In this document: piece after piece, positions 8,399 through 16,642 of the stretch | Layout of the letters: the number at the start of each line of letters is the position of its first letter | Numbering within the stretch: position 1 is the stretch's first letter | DNA from: Paraburkholderia panacisoli | GTDB lineage: Bacteria; Pseudomonadota; Gammaproteobacteria; Burkholderiales; Burkholderiaceae | Direction of reading: 5' to 3' | Assembly (NCBI RefSeq): GCF_008369935.1 | Contig: NZ_VTUZ01000011.1 | Location: 204,188-268,187 of the forward strand | DNA length: 64,000 bases | Translations under genes and position numbers: made by a program | Notes under the pieces: model-generated | Seen by the model: the letters and a program-made list of their open reading frames with translations, nothing else | What the model was told of the DNA's origin: nothing | Database searches by the model: none

Positions 8399-10552
8399 AT
8401 GACATCAACTAGCCGTCGCCGTTTCCTGCAGACCGTGGCTTCTTCCGCCGGGGCTGCCGCCGCGCTGACCGCGCTGCCCGAATCGATTCGCAATGCGTTG
8501 GCCGTGCCCGCGTTCTCGCGCACGGGCACGATCCGCGATGTCGAGCACATCGTCGTGTTCATGCAGGAGAACCGCTCGTTCGACCACTACTTCGGCCACT
8601 TGCGCGGCGTGCGCGGCTACAACGACCGCTTCCCGATTCCGCTGCCGAACGGCAAGCCGGTGTGGTATCAGCCGTCGAAAGCGGACGCGACCAAGCCGGT
8701 GCTGCCGTTCCATCTGGACACGTCGACCACCAGCGCGCAATGCGTCGGCGATCTGGATCACTCTTGGTACAAGACCCATGCCGCGATCGACGGCGGCCGC
8801 TACGATCAATGGCCGGCCAACAAGACCGACATGACGATGGGCTATCACCTGCGCAGCGACATTCCGTTTCACTACGCGCTGGCCGATGCGTTCACCGTCT
8901 GCGACGCGTACTTCTGCTCGCTGCCGGGACCGACGCACCCGAACCGTTCGTATCTGATGAGCGGCATGGTCGACCCGACCGGCACGCTCGGAGGACCGCT
9001 GCTCGACAACAACGATTTCGTCGACGGCGACGGTCCGCCGAATTACCAATTGCTCTCGTGGACCACCTACCCGGAGCGCCTGCAAGCCGCGGGCATTTCG
9101 TGGCAGGTCTATCAGCAGGGCCTGACGGGCGCCGATCCGTTGAACGGCAACTACGGCACCAACATCCTGCAGAACTTCACGAACTTCATCAACGCGCAAC
9201 CGGGTTCGCCGTTGTATGAGCGCGCACAAACCGTGCGCACCATCGACGACCTGAAGGCCGATGTGCTCGCGAACAAGCTCCCGCAAGTGTCGTGGCTGTG
9301 CCCGCCGGCCGCGTACTCCGAGCATCCGCAATACACGCCCGCATACGGCGCCGAATACACGTCGCAGATTCTCGATGCGTTGACGTCGAATCCCGAAGTG
9401 TGGAGCAAGACCGTGCTGTTCATCATGTACGACGAGAACGACGGCTTCTTCGATCACCTCGTGCCGCCGCAACCGGCGACCACGCCCGCGCAAGGCAAGT
9501 CGACGGTCAGCACCGACGGCGAAATTCACAACGTGGTCAATCCCGCGCGCGGCGGCAGCTACACCGCCGACGGCCTGCCCTACGGCCTCGGCCCGCGCGT
9601 GCCGATGACGATCGTGTCGCCGTGGAGCAAGGGCGGCTTCGTGTGCTCGCAGGTGTTCGATCACACGTCGGTGATCCGCTTCATCGAAACGCGCTTCGGC
9701 GTGCATGAACCGAACATCACGCCGTGGCGCCGCGCGGTGTGCGGCGACCTGACCACGGCGTTCGACTTCCGCACGCCGGACTCGAAAGTGCCGCCGCTGC
9801 CGGACACCAGCAACTACAAGAGCATCGCCGACAACCAGTGCGCGACGCAGCCCAAGCCGACCGTGCCCGCGACGCCGGGCGCCCCCGACCCGCAGGAAAG
9901 CGGAATTCGCTTTGCACGCGCGCTGCCGTATGAACTGCACGTGAACGGCGCAGTGGACACGAACGGCAACACGTTGGAGATCTCGATCGCCAACACCGGC
10001 GACCAGGGCGCGCACTTCTATGTGTACTCGACGAATCGCACCGATGGTCCATGGCGTTACACGGTAGAAGCGGACAAGTCGCTCAGCGAGACGTTCGATC
10101 TGACGGCGACGAACGGCGTCTACTCGTTCGAAGTGTTCGGGCCGAACGGCTTCGTGCGCAAGTTCGCGGGCAATGCGCAGCAGGCGAGCACGCAGAGCGC
10201 GCAGGCCGCGGGCGGCCATGGCAACAAGAAGCCGGCACAGCCCGAAGTGAAGGCGCAATACGACGTCGCGAACGGCAACGTGGTCCTGCGGTTCACCAAC
10301 AGCGGCGGCGGCATCGCGCGCCTCGCTGTGACCGACAACGCGTATGGCGCACGCACGCGTCCGGTGCTGGTGCCTGCCGGCGCGCATATCGAAGAGATGT
10401 GGGTGCTCGCGACGAGCCATCACTGGTACGACCTGACCGTGACGAGCAATGACGATGCAAGCTTCTCGCGCCGTTTCGCAGGTCACGTCGAGAATGGCCG
10501 TCCGAGTATCAGCGATCCGGCAGCGGTCGCGCCGGTGTTGGTGGCGAACTAA
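8399..10552 (+). CDS. plcN: phosphocholine-specific phospholipase C, Tat-exported
   Basis: A 717-residue protein. It begins with a twin-arginine signal (three arginines at residues 6-8, then FLQ and a hydrophobic segment), so it is exported folded. The alkaline-phosphatase-superfamily phosphoesterase domain starts at 'HIVVFMQENRSFDHYFG' (about residues 50-66) and ends with 'GLGPRVPMTIVSPWS' and 'DHTSVIRFIETRFG'. Two C-terminal beta-domains of the DUF756 type follow from about residue 505. Known members hydrolyse phosphatidylcholine and/or sphingomyelin; the non-haemolytic subtype is more usual in Burkholderia, but sequence alone does not settle this. The start has AGAAGG about eight bases upstream. 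The symbol plcN is by similarity. Confidence 0.92.
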   Translation: MTSTSRRRFLQTVASSAGAAAALTALPESIRNALAVPAFSRTGTIRDVEHIVVFMQENRSFDHYFGHLRGVRGYNDRFPIPLPNGKPVWYQPSKADATKPVLPFHLDTSTTSAQCVGDLDHSWYKTHAAIDGGRYDQWPANKTDMTMGYHLRSDIPFHYALADAFTVCDAYFCSLPGPTHPNRSYLMSGMVDPTGTLGGPLLDNNDFVDGDGPPNYQLLSWTTYPERLQAAGISWQVYQQGLTGADPLNGNYGTNILQNFTNFINAQPGSPLYERAQTVRTIDDLKADVLANKLPQVSWLCPPAAYSEHPQYTPAYGAEYTSQILDALTSNPEVWSKTVLFIMYDENDGFFDHLVPPQPATTPAQGKSTVSTDGEIHNVVNPARGGSYTADGLPYGLGPRVPMTIVSPWSKGGFVCSQVFDHTSVIRFIETRFGVHEPNITPWRRAVCGDLTTAFDFRTPDSKVPPLPDTSNYKSIADNQCATQPKPTVPATPGAPDPQESGIRFARALPYELHVNGAVDTNGNTLEISIANTGDQGAHFYVYSTNRTDGPWRYTVEADKSLSETFDLTATNGVYSFEVFGPNGFVRKFAGNAQQASTQSAQAAGGHGNKKPAQPEVKAQYDVANGNVVLRFTNSGGGIARLAVTDNAYGARTRPVLVPAGAHIEEMWVLATSHHWYDLTVTSNDDASFSRRFAGHVENGRPSISDPAAVAPVLVAN

Positions 10553-10729
10553 GCCGTATCACGCCGCGCCGGGCTTCGGTCGATTCGCCGCGTGGTTCAG
10601 CGGCGGTCGATCGAAGCTTGGGGCTTTATTTCGCTGCTGTTGGGGTTGTCGTTGCGCTGAAGGGGCTCTGCACATATCGGCGGATAGCGGTACAGTCAGT
10701 CTTCGTTATTCCCCGACGATGGTGGCACC

Positions 10730-10996
10730 ATGGATCGCAACGCCTTCACCGAAAGCCTGACGAAAGACGGTTTCCCCGAGCCTGTCATCGTGACGCGAGA
10801 AGCCAACGCAGCGATGGATGTGCACGAGCATCCGTTCGAAGCCAAGGCGCTGATCCTCGACGGCGAACTGCACATACGCATCGGCGCTGAAGAGCGACTG
10901 TACCGGCCCGGCGACGTGTTCCACTTGCCAGCGCATCAAGCGCATTCGGAGCGCTATGGTCCGAACGGCGTGACGTATCTGGCCGGCAGAAAATAA
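10730..10996 (+). CDS. small cupin-domain protein
   Basis: An 88-residue single-domain cupin. Motif 1 is represented by 'VHEHPFEAKALILDGEL' (His-x-His then Glu) and motif 2 by 'RPGDVFHLPAHQAHSERYG', so the canonical metal-binding His/His/Glu/His set is present. Such minimal cupins act as metal-dependent isomerases, dioxygenases or sensors; nothing in sequence or neighbourhood decides. It stands alone, 177 bases after the phospholipase C gene and convergent with the desuccinylase-like gene, whose stop is 25 bases away. Confidence 0.8.
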   Translation: MDRNAFTESLTKDGFPEPVIVTREANAAMDVHEHPFEAKALILDGELHIRIGAEERLYRPGDVFHLPAHQAHSERYGPNGVTYLAGRK

Positions 10997-11021
10997 CAGG
11001 ACGCGCCGCCGGGCGAAAAAC

Positions 11022-12137
11022 TCACGCGCCCAGCAAGACCCCGGTCCTGAACGGCCGCGTGCCGGTCACTCGCCCTAGTGGCGCACCCGCAGTCACGAAG
11101 CGGATGGCGCGGCGCATATAAAGCACGCCTTCAGTGTTGCTGGAGATCGTAGTCGTCTCGTCGGTCAGCGGATCGACGATATCGAACAAGGCCTGTCCGA
11201 TACTGACCGTCTCGCCGATCTTCGCGCGATGAATCAGAATCCCGCTGACAGGTGCGTAAAACTGCTCGCTCCCCGCGAGCGGCGTGGCGGGCGACAGCAA
11301 CGCCGGCAAAGGCTTGACGTCCCGTTGAATCGCGTTGCGCCACACCAGATAATCGACGATCGCGTCGGCATCGCGTTGCGCGACTTCGTAAGAGACATCG
11401 CGCTGGCCGCGGCATTCCACTGTCACCGCAATCGTGCCGGTGGGCACCGGCTTGTCGGCCGGCATCTGCTGCTGCAAGGTCCACCACAACAGGCTATGGG
11501 TTTCATCGAACGACTCGCCGCCCGAGTTCGTCGCCAGCAATGACGCCTGCGCGCCGAGATAGCGCGACAACGGCTCGAACTCGGGCCACGCCGCCTCGCT
11601 GGTGTACAGATGCATTGCCGCTTCGAGCGAACAGTGCAGGTCGATCACGACATCCGCATCGAACGAGAGCTTCAGCATGGCCAGTTGCAGCGACTCGAAT
11701 TCGGTCAACGGTTTCTGTTCGGCCAGTTCAGCCGCAATCAGTTCGCGCACGATGCGCCGGTTCTCCGTCGCGTCGGGACCCAACGCCTCTTTCGCGCGCG
11801 CGATCAGCTTCGAGAATTGCAGGAAGTGGCGATTGAAGTTCTTGCCGCTGCCGAGGTCGAAGCGCCCGAGGAACTGACCGAGCACATACTGTCCGAGCCC
11901 GACCGGATTCGCCACGGGCACCAGCACGATTTCCGCGTGCAATGCGCCCTGCTGCTCCAGTTCGAGCAGGCGGCGTTTGAGCAATACGGTCGTCAACATC
12001 GCGGGCGTTTCGTCCGCGTGCAGCGACGACTGGATATAGATCTTCTGCCCACTATCCCGCGTGCCGAAGTGAAACGACACCAGTTCGCGGTGCGTGCCGA
12101 TAGCCGGCGATAGAAGCGGAATCGATTGCCTGTTCAT
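11022..12137 (-). CDS. succinylglutamate desuccinylase/aspartoacylase-family zinc amidohydrolase
   Basis: A 371-residue protein of the M14-like family that removes acyl groups from N-acyl amino acids. The zinc motif 'HADE' (residues 40-43, H-x2-E) and the later 'VIDLHCS' histidine supply the expected metal ligands; the C-terminal third is a beta-rich domain ('APVSGILIHRAKIGETVSIGQ') resembling a biotinyl/lipoyl-like fold, as in longer family members. No signal peptide. It starts 39 bases after the stop of a periplasmic amino-acid-type binding protein and is likely co-transcribed with it, suggesting that an N-acylated amino acid or similar amide is imported and then hydrolysed. Exact substrate unknown. 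Confidence 0.85.
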   Translation of the reverse strand: MNRQSIPLLSPAIGTHRELVSFHFGTRDSGQKIYIQSSLHADETPAMLTTVLLKRRLLELEQQGALHAEIVLVPVANPVGLGQYVLGQFLGRFDLGSGKNFNRHFLQFSKLIARAKEALGPDATENRRIVRELIAAELAEQKPLTEFESLQLAMLKLSFDADVVIDLHCSLEAAMHLYTSEAAWPEFEPLSRYLGAQASLLATNSGGESFDETHSLLWWTLQQQMPADKPVPTGTIAVTVECRGQRDVSYEVAQRDADAIVDYLVWRNAIQRDVKPLPALLSPATPLAGSEQFYAPVSGILIHRAKIGETVSIGQALFDIVDPLTDETTTISSNTEGVLYMRRAIRFVTAGAPLGRVTGTRPFRTGVLLGA

Positions 12138-12176
12138 GAGCGGAAAGCCTGAGGGAGAAGAATAAGAAGTAGAAGA

Positions 12177-12944
12177 TCAATTGCCGTACGGATCGAAGTC
12201 GAAGTACTTCTTCGCGATCCGCGCATACGTGCCGTCCTTGAGCATCGAGCCGATCGCTTCGTTGATCGACGCCTGCACCGCGGTCTCGTCCTTGCGCAGG
12301 CCGATGCCCACGCCGCGATCGCCCATCGACAGCGGCTCGCCGACAAACGCAAAACCCTTGCCCGCCGGCGTGCGCAGAAAGCCGAGGTCCGCTTCCACCG
12401 ACCCGAGCAACGCGCCGTCCAGACGGCCGTTCTGCAAGTCCGCGAATACTTCGTCCTGGCCCTTGTACGCAATGACGTGCGCGCCGAGCGGCGTCCAGTT
12501 CTTCAGCGCATAGCCCTCGAACTGCGTGCCCGACTGCACGCCGATCTGCTTGCCGGCCAGCGCGTTCAAGCCGCCCGCGAGCGGCGAACCCTGGCGCGCG
12601 ATCAGCCGCGACTTGAACTGGAAGATCTTCGACGAGAACAGAATCTGTTGCTCGCGCTTTTCGGTAATCGCCATCGACGACAGGATCGCGTCGATCTTGC
12701 GCGCCTGCAGCGCCGGAATCATCCCCGAGAATTCGAGCTCCACCCACTGGCAGCGCGCGCGAATGCGCCGGCAGATTTCGTTGCCGAGGTCGACATCGAA
12801 GCCCTGGAAGCTGCCGTCGGGCGCCTTGACGTCCATCGGCGGATAGCTCGGGTCGATGCCGAGGCGCAGCGTTCCGGACTCGGCGGCGAACACGCCGCTG
12901 CTCAAAGTCAGCGCGGCGCTCAAGATCATCAGCGGAATTTTCAT
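12177..12944 (-). CDS. periplasmic substrate-binding protein, polar amino-acid ABC transporter type
   Basis: A 255-residue family-3 solute-binding protein. Residues 1-19 form a signal peptide ending near 'SGVFA'; the mature protein opens 'LRLGIDPSYPPMD' and contains 'GFDVDLGNEICRR', 'SSMAITEKRE' and 'AGKQIGVQSGTQFE', all hallmarks of lysine/arginine/ornithine- or glutamine-type binding proteins. The open frame extends upstream to 13286 but that part overlaps the divergent LysR gene and is not conserved; the start at 12944 gives the signal peptide, although no ribosome site is seen. No permease or ATPase genes accompany it, so it must use a distant transporter. It is followed by the desuccinylase-like hydrolase. 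Confidence 0.88.
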   Translation of the reverse strand: MKIPLMILSAALTLSSGVFAAESGTLRLGIDPSYPPMDVKAPDGSFQGFDVDLGNEICRRIRARCQWVELEFSGMIPALQARKIDAILSSMAITEKREQQILFSSKIFQFKSRLIARQGSPLAGGLNALAGKQIGVQSGTQFEGYALKNWTPLGAHVIAYKGQDEVFADLQNGRLDGALLGSVEADLGFLRTPAGKGFAFVGEPLSMGDRGVGIGLRKDETAVQASINEAIGSMLKDGTYARIAKKYFDFDPYGN

Positions 12945-13065
12945 GGGAGAGGGGTGTGGGATGGACGAAGGACGACCGCGCCATCGTATGCCGCCGCCGC
13001 GCCTCAAAGAAGTCCCGTTCGAACTATCATGATCACGTTTACCGATCACCGGACGGAAGTTCTTC

Positions 13066-13986
13066 ATGGCGTTGACGATTTCCCAGTTGCGCGCATTCAC
13101 GGCGGTCGCCGAGCATGGCAGCATCCGCGCGGCGTCGCGCGCGCTCGGCATCGCGCAGAGCGGCATCACGCAGCAATTGCAGAACCTCGAAGCGATGCTG
13201 GGCGCGACGCTTTTCATCCGCACGAACCGTGGCATTGCGTTGACCGCGCTCGGCCAGCGGCTGTTGCAGCGGGCCGGCGCGATCATCGGCGAATGCGAGC
13301 GGGCCGAGCAGGAAGTGCAGCAATTGCGCGGCGATTACGTCGGCGAGGTGACGTTCGGCATGACGACCGAGCCGCTCGTCGATGCGTTCGCGCCGGTGCT
13401 GATGGAATTTCGCACCCGCTTCGAGCGGGTCGCGGTACATCTGCGCACCGGCACCTCGCGGATGATGATCTCGTGGATTCGCGAAGGCACGCTCGACTTC
13501 GCGGTTGCGCTAGTGTCGAAACATACCGACACGGCCGATCTGTCGGTGACGCCGCTTTATCCGTCCGATCCGGTGATCGTCTGCCGCCAGGGCCATCCGA
13601 AGGCGGGTGCGACTTCGCTGGCCGAACTCGTCGACTGCACGTGGGTGACGACGCGCTCGCCGAATCTCACCGAAGAACCTCACGTGAATCGCTTGAGTCA
13701 TCTGTTCGAAAGCCACGGCTTGCCGCGGCCGAAAATCATCGCGACGGTGGAAGGCTTGTACGAGACCTTGCATCTGATCGGCGAGACGGACTGCCTGTCG
13801 CTGGAGTCGTCGGTCGTGGCCAAACGCGGGCCGTTGGCCGGCACGCTCACGTCGATCGCCGTGCGCGAGCGAGCGGTCGAACAGAACGTCTGCCTGCTGC
13901 AGCGCGCGGCGATTCCGCTCACGCCCGCCGCCCAGGAGCTGGCGACGATGATCGCGTCGTATACGCGCACGGTGCGGGCGCGGTGA
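13066..13986 (+). CDS. LysR-family transcriptional regulator
   Basis: A 306-residue regulator: N-terminal winged helix-turn-helix (residues ~3-62, 'LRAFTAVAEHGSIRAASRALGIAQSGITQQLQNLE') and a periplasmic-binding-like effector domain from about residue 90. The start at 13066 has CGGAAG upstream. It is transcribed divergently from the binding-protein/desuccinylase pair with a 121-base gap, the classic arrangement for a LysR activator of the neighbouring genes. Within that gap, near 13027-13052, is an AT-richer stretch with a TGATCA palindrome that could be part of its operator; that is speculative. Confidence 0.93.
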   Translation: MALTISQLRAFTAVAEHGSIRAASRALGIAQSGITQQLQNLEAMLGATLFIRTNRGIALTALGQRLLQRAGAIIGECERAEQEVQQLRGDYVGEVTFGMTTEPLVDAFAPVLMEFRTRFERVAVHLRTGTSRMMISWIREGTLDFAVALVSKHTDTADLSVTPLYPSDPVIVCRQGHPKAGATSLAELVDCTWVTTRSPNLTEEPHVNRLSHLFESHGLPRPKIIATVEGLYETLHLIGETDCLSLESSVVAKRGPLAGTLTSIAVRERAVEQNVCLLQRAAIPLTPAAQELATMIASYTRTVRAR

Positions 13987-14061
13987 GATTGGCGTGAAAT
14001 CAGTCCATGGTTTCGAGCGCGATCCGCCGCGTAATCGCGGCGGCGCGATCACTCAAAGCAC

Positions 14062-14517
14062 TTACTGAGTGGACGCATGCGCCCTCAGAAACGCCACATA
14101 TCCGTTCTGCGTCTTGAGGATCTTCTCGGTGCACTCGTCATAGTCCGAGCCCTTCTCGTTGTCCGGCCCGTACATGCCCCGGCACTGCGCAAAGACGGTG
14201 AGCGTCGCGCCCGCGCCTTTCGCGGCGCGCGTCGCCGAGAAGGCGGCATGGCCCGAACTGTAGGGTACGTCGGTTTCGATTGCGACCCCGTCCGCGCGCG
14301 TCACGGACGTCTCGGAATGCTGCTCGATATAGCGTTTCGTAAGCGCCCAGGCCGCGTCGCAGTTCTCCGGTTGGCAATCGACCGTCGCGTTGCGTTGGGC
14401 GGCGGCAAGACTGGCTTCGTTGTGGACGAACCCCTGCGCTTGCAGCGCCTGCTTTTCGGGCGATGAGCAAGCAGTGAGTCCAAGCGCGACGAGCGCAAAT
14501 GCAGCGATCTTTTTCAT
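14062..14517 (-). CDS. small lipoprotein, hypothetical
   Basis: A 151-residue protein with lipoprotein signal 'LTACSS' (cysteine near residue 17). The mature part contains two Cys pairs ('DCQPENCD', 'CRGMYG...DECTE') compatible with disulphides in the periplasm. No enzyme motif is recognised. The ATG at 14517 is chosen because it follows AGGAAGG at proper spacing; a GTG six codons upstream (14535) would make that site coding. The gene stands alone, convergent with the LysR gene. Confidence 0.75.
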   Translation of the reverse strand: MKKIAAFALVALGLTACSSPEKQALQAQGFVHNEASLAAAQRNATVDCQPENCDAAWALTKRYIEQHSETSVTRADGVAIETDVPYSSGHAAFSATRAAKGAGATLTVFAQCRGMYGPDNEKGSDYDECTEKILKTQNGYVAFLRAHASTQ

Positions 14518-14941
14518 GAGTCCCTTCCTGGCCACGATCGAGCGCGATTATAGCTGCGTGGCGCAAGCGGGCTCGCGGATTCGCGCGCGTGGGGATCGGG
14601 GCGAGAGGTGCCTTCGTCAAGGCGCGGCAAAGCGAAGCCGCCGCGCTGCGGCTACAATTGAAAAGCCCCGCCGGCCCGAGGCGGAAATAGCGGAAATAGC
14701 GGAAATAGCGGAAATACCGGTAAATGCGGCATTGGCCGTACTTACGGCAATCATCGCCACAACCCCGCCGCCCGAATCACGCGCGCTCGCGCGCCGTCGC
14801 GGCTACGCTCCGCGAAAAGGCCGGGCACGCTTCACGCTGAACACCACGAGCAAACCGATTGCTGACGCGAACGCGCACACTGCTGGGTCGCGCCGTATTG
14901 CAGTCTTCACATGTCGTAGACCATCAACAGGAGTTTCCCAA
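14518..14941. other. 424-base intergenic region without a convincing gene
   Basis: Lies between the minus-strand lipoprotein and the plus-strand SDR, so it must hold both promoters. It contains the four-copy 9-base tandem repeat described separately. Open frames crossing it are Arg/Ala-rich and unlike known proteins. No tRNA or clear terminator was seen. Confidence 0.6.
14681..14716. repeat. tandem repeat, 4 x 9 bp (GCGGAAATA)
   Basis: Four perfect head-to-tail copies of GCGGAAATA, directly followed by a degenerate CCGGTAAAT. It lies in the divergent intergenic region about 225 bases upstream of the SDR start. Because the unit is 9 bp it would keep reading frame, but no coding sequence is apparent here. 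Such short tandem arrays vary by slippage. Confidence 0.95.
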
Positions 14942-15796
14942 ATGATGAATCGAGACAATCCCGTCTGGCTGATCACGGGCTGTTCCACCGGCTTCGGCCG
15001 CGAACTGGCGAAGCTGGTGCTGGAGCGCGGCTGGCGTGCGGTCGTCACCGCGCGCGACGCATCGAAAGTGAAGGACATTGCCGAGCCTCACGGCGACCGC
15101 GCACTGGTTCTGCCGCTCGACGTGACCAACGCCGCGCAGGTCGAAGCGGTGGTCGCGCAGGCGAAACAGCGCTTCGGCCGCATCGACGCGCTCGTCAATA
15201 ACGCGGGTTACGGTTATCTGGCCGCGATCGAGGAAGGCGAGGACGACGAAGTCCGCGCGATGTTCGAGACCAACGTGTTCGGTCTGATCGACATCACGAA
15301 GGCGGTGCTGCCGATCATGCGCGCGCAGCGCAACGGACTGATCGTCAACGTGTCGTCGATCGGCGGCATTACGAGTTTCGCGGCGACCGGCTATTACCAC
15401 GCGACCAAATACGCGGTGGAAGGCTTGTCGGAATCGCTGGCGCTGGAGGTGAATCCGCTCGGCATCGGCGTGCTGATCGTCGAACCGGGACCGTTCCGCA
15501 CCAACTGGGCAGGGCCGTCGATCAAGCAGTCGGCCACCGTGATCGACGACTACGCGGGCACGGCCGGCGAGCGCCGCAAGCAGACCGAGGCACGCAGCGG
15601 CAAACAGGCGGGCGATCCGGTGCGCGCCGCGCAGGCGATCATCGACGCCGCGCTGTCGGACCAGCCGCCGTTGCGTCTGGTGCTCGGCAAGATCGCGCTC
15701 GACCTTGCGTACAAGAAGCTCGACTTCATGCGCGGCGACTTCGATACGTGGAAGGCCACGACGGAAGGCGCGGATTTTCCGGAAGGGACCGCCTGA
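14942..15796 (+). CDS. short-chain dehydrogenase/reductase (classical SDR)
   Basis: A 284-residue SDR. The cofactor motif 'TGCSTGFG' (about residues 12-19), 'NNAGYG' and the catalytic 'YYHATKYA' (Y-x3-K) with upstream 'VSSIGG' serine are all intact, so it should be an active NAD(P)H oxidoreductase. Its sequence resembles the 'oxidoreductase, SDR family, putative ketoreductase/retinol-dehydrogenase-like' group; substrate unknown. Start 14942 is supported by AGGAG eight bases upstream; a second ATG follows immediately. It is monocistronic and followed by a hairpin shared with the convergent rubredoxin gene. Confidence 0.9.
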   Translation: MMNRDNPVWLITGCSTGFGRELAKLVLERGWRAVVTARDASKVKDIAEPHGDRALVLPLDVTNAAQVEAVVAQAKQRFGRIDALVNNAGYGYLAAIEEGEDDEVRAMFETNVFGLIDITKAVLPIMRAQRNGLIVNVSSIGGITSFAATGYYHATKYAVEGLSESLALEVNPLGIGVLIVEPGPFRTNWAGPSIKQSATVIDDYAGTAGERRKQTEARSGKQAGDPVRAAQAIIDAALSDQPPLRLVLGKIALDLAYKKLDFMRGDFDTWKATTEGADFPEGTA

Positions 15797-15823
15797 GAAC
15801 GGCGGATTGCGATGGCCCGGCAT

Positions 15824-15844
15824 GACGCCGGGCCGTCGTTGGAG
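15824..15844. terminator. GC-rich hairpin between convergent genes, terminator-like
   Basis: Perfect 8-bp stem GGCCCGGC/GCCGGGCC with a 5-base loop, between the stops of the SDR (15796) and rubredoxin (15863) genes. No long T-run follows, so it may act as an RNA-end stabiliser or weak bidirectional terminator. Confidence 0.5.
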
Positions 15845-15862
15845 CGTGTCGTTCGGGCAGGT

Positions 15863-16321
15863 TTAAAACTCGACCAGCGCGAAATCTTCCTTGCCCACGT
15901 CGCACAGCGGGCAACGCCAGTCGGCCGGCACGTCCGCCCAGCGCGTCCCCGGTGCGATGCCTTCATCGGGCAGACCGGCAGCCTCGTCGTAGACCCAGCC
16001 GCAGATCACGCAGACCCACTGCTTCAAGTCATCCGCCGACGCGGCCGTGCCGGGCGCCGGATCGGCGGCGCTCGCGGCTTGCGGCGCGGGCGTTTCGTCG
16101 AGGCTCACGACCAGCGGCGCGGCCGTGCCGCCGCCGCCCGCGCCAAGCCGCGCCTGCAGGCTTTCCAGCAAGCGTTGCGCTTCGTCCTGCGTCAGGTCGA
16201 TCCAGTACGGATCGCCCGCGCCGTCGTTGAGTCGCTCGGGGGAAAACTGGAGTTCTACGGCTACGCCCTTCTTGTACATGGCAATCGGAATATCGATGAG
16301 GCCGGCAACCGGTGCCGGCAT
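15863..16321 (-). CDS. rubredoxin-domain protein with N-terminal extension
   Basis: A 152-residue protein. The last ~50 residues are a complete rubredoxin: Cys104-x2-Cys107 ('CVICGWVYDEAAG') and Cys137-x2-Cys140 ('CPLCDVGKEDF') bind a single iron for one-electron transfer. The first ~60 residues are a separate domain ('AVELQFSPERLNDG... TQDEAQRLLESLQARL') joined by an Ala/Pro/Gly linker, so the protein is about three times a typical 54-residue rubredoxin. The N-terminal part may dock to a partner oxygenase or reductase; no obvious partner is adjacent. The ATG at 16321 is preferred; an internal ATG at 16279 is possible. Confidence 0.88.
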   Translation of the reverse strand: MPAPVAGLIDIPIAMYKKGVAVELQFSPERLNDGAGDPYWIDLTQDEAQRLLESLQARLGAGGGGTAAPLVVSLDETPAPQAASAADPAPGTAASADDLKQWVCVICGWVYDEAAGLPDEGIAPGTRWADVPADWRCPLCDVGKEDFALVEF

Positions 16322-16358
16322 AGCGCCGCACGCGCGGTGCGGCGGCGTCGCGGCGCGA

Positions 16359-16475
16359 CTAAACGAAGTGATTCAGCAGGATGGCGGCGATGAGGCCTGC
16401 GGCGCCGATGAGGCCGAGCAATTGCAGCAAAGTGAGCGATTTACGCGATGCGGAGGAGACTTGTTGGGTAGACAC
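16359..16475 (-). CDS. small single-span membrane protein, hypothetical
   Basis: A possible 38-residue protein: polar Ser/Gln-rich N-terminus, then one hydrophobic helix ('LLQLLGLIGAAGLIAAILL') ending in HFV. The proposed start is a GTG at 16475 behind a weak AAGAAA; an upstream ATG (16559) would give a 66-residue form with a less plausible N-terminus. It follows no known family, and is called mainly because the amphipathic/hydrophobic composition is better than expected from a shadow frame. Confidence 0.45.
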   Translation of the reverse strand: MSTQQVSSASRKSLTLLQLLGLIGAAGLIAAILLNHFV

Positions 16476-16642
16476 GAGCGTTTCTTGAAGATCGGAAAAA
16501 GCGAAATAGTACACGGGTGTGAGCGCGGCACATGCCGATTGGCGCAAACCCGCGTGCATCGGCCGACATTATCGCCGCTCGCGCACGCTGCATTGCCTAC
16601 CGTGTGGAGATGGATTAATTCCCCGGCAGCGGGGAACTTCGC

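Noticed and set aside
8405..10486. Long minus-strand open frame opposite the phospholipase C gene
   Set aside because: Arg/His/Val-rich product typical of antisense frames in GC-rich DNA; the plus strand encodes a complete recognised enzyme.
12945..13286. Upstream extension of the binding-protein gene
   Set aside because: It overlaps the LysR gene, is not conserved in character, and would hide the signal peptide that begins at 12944.
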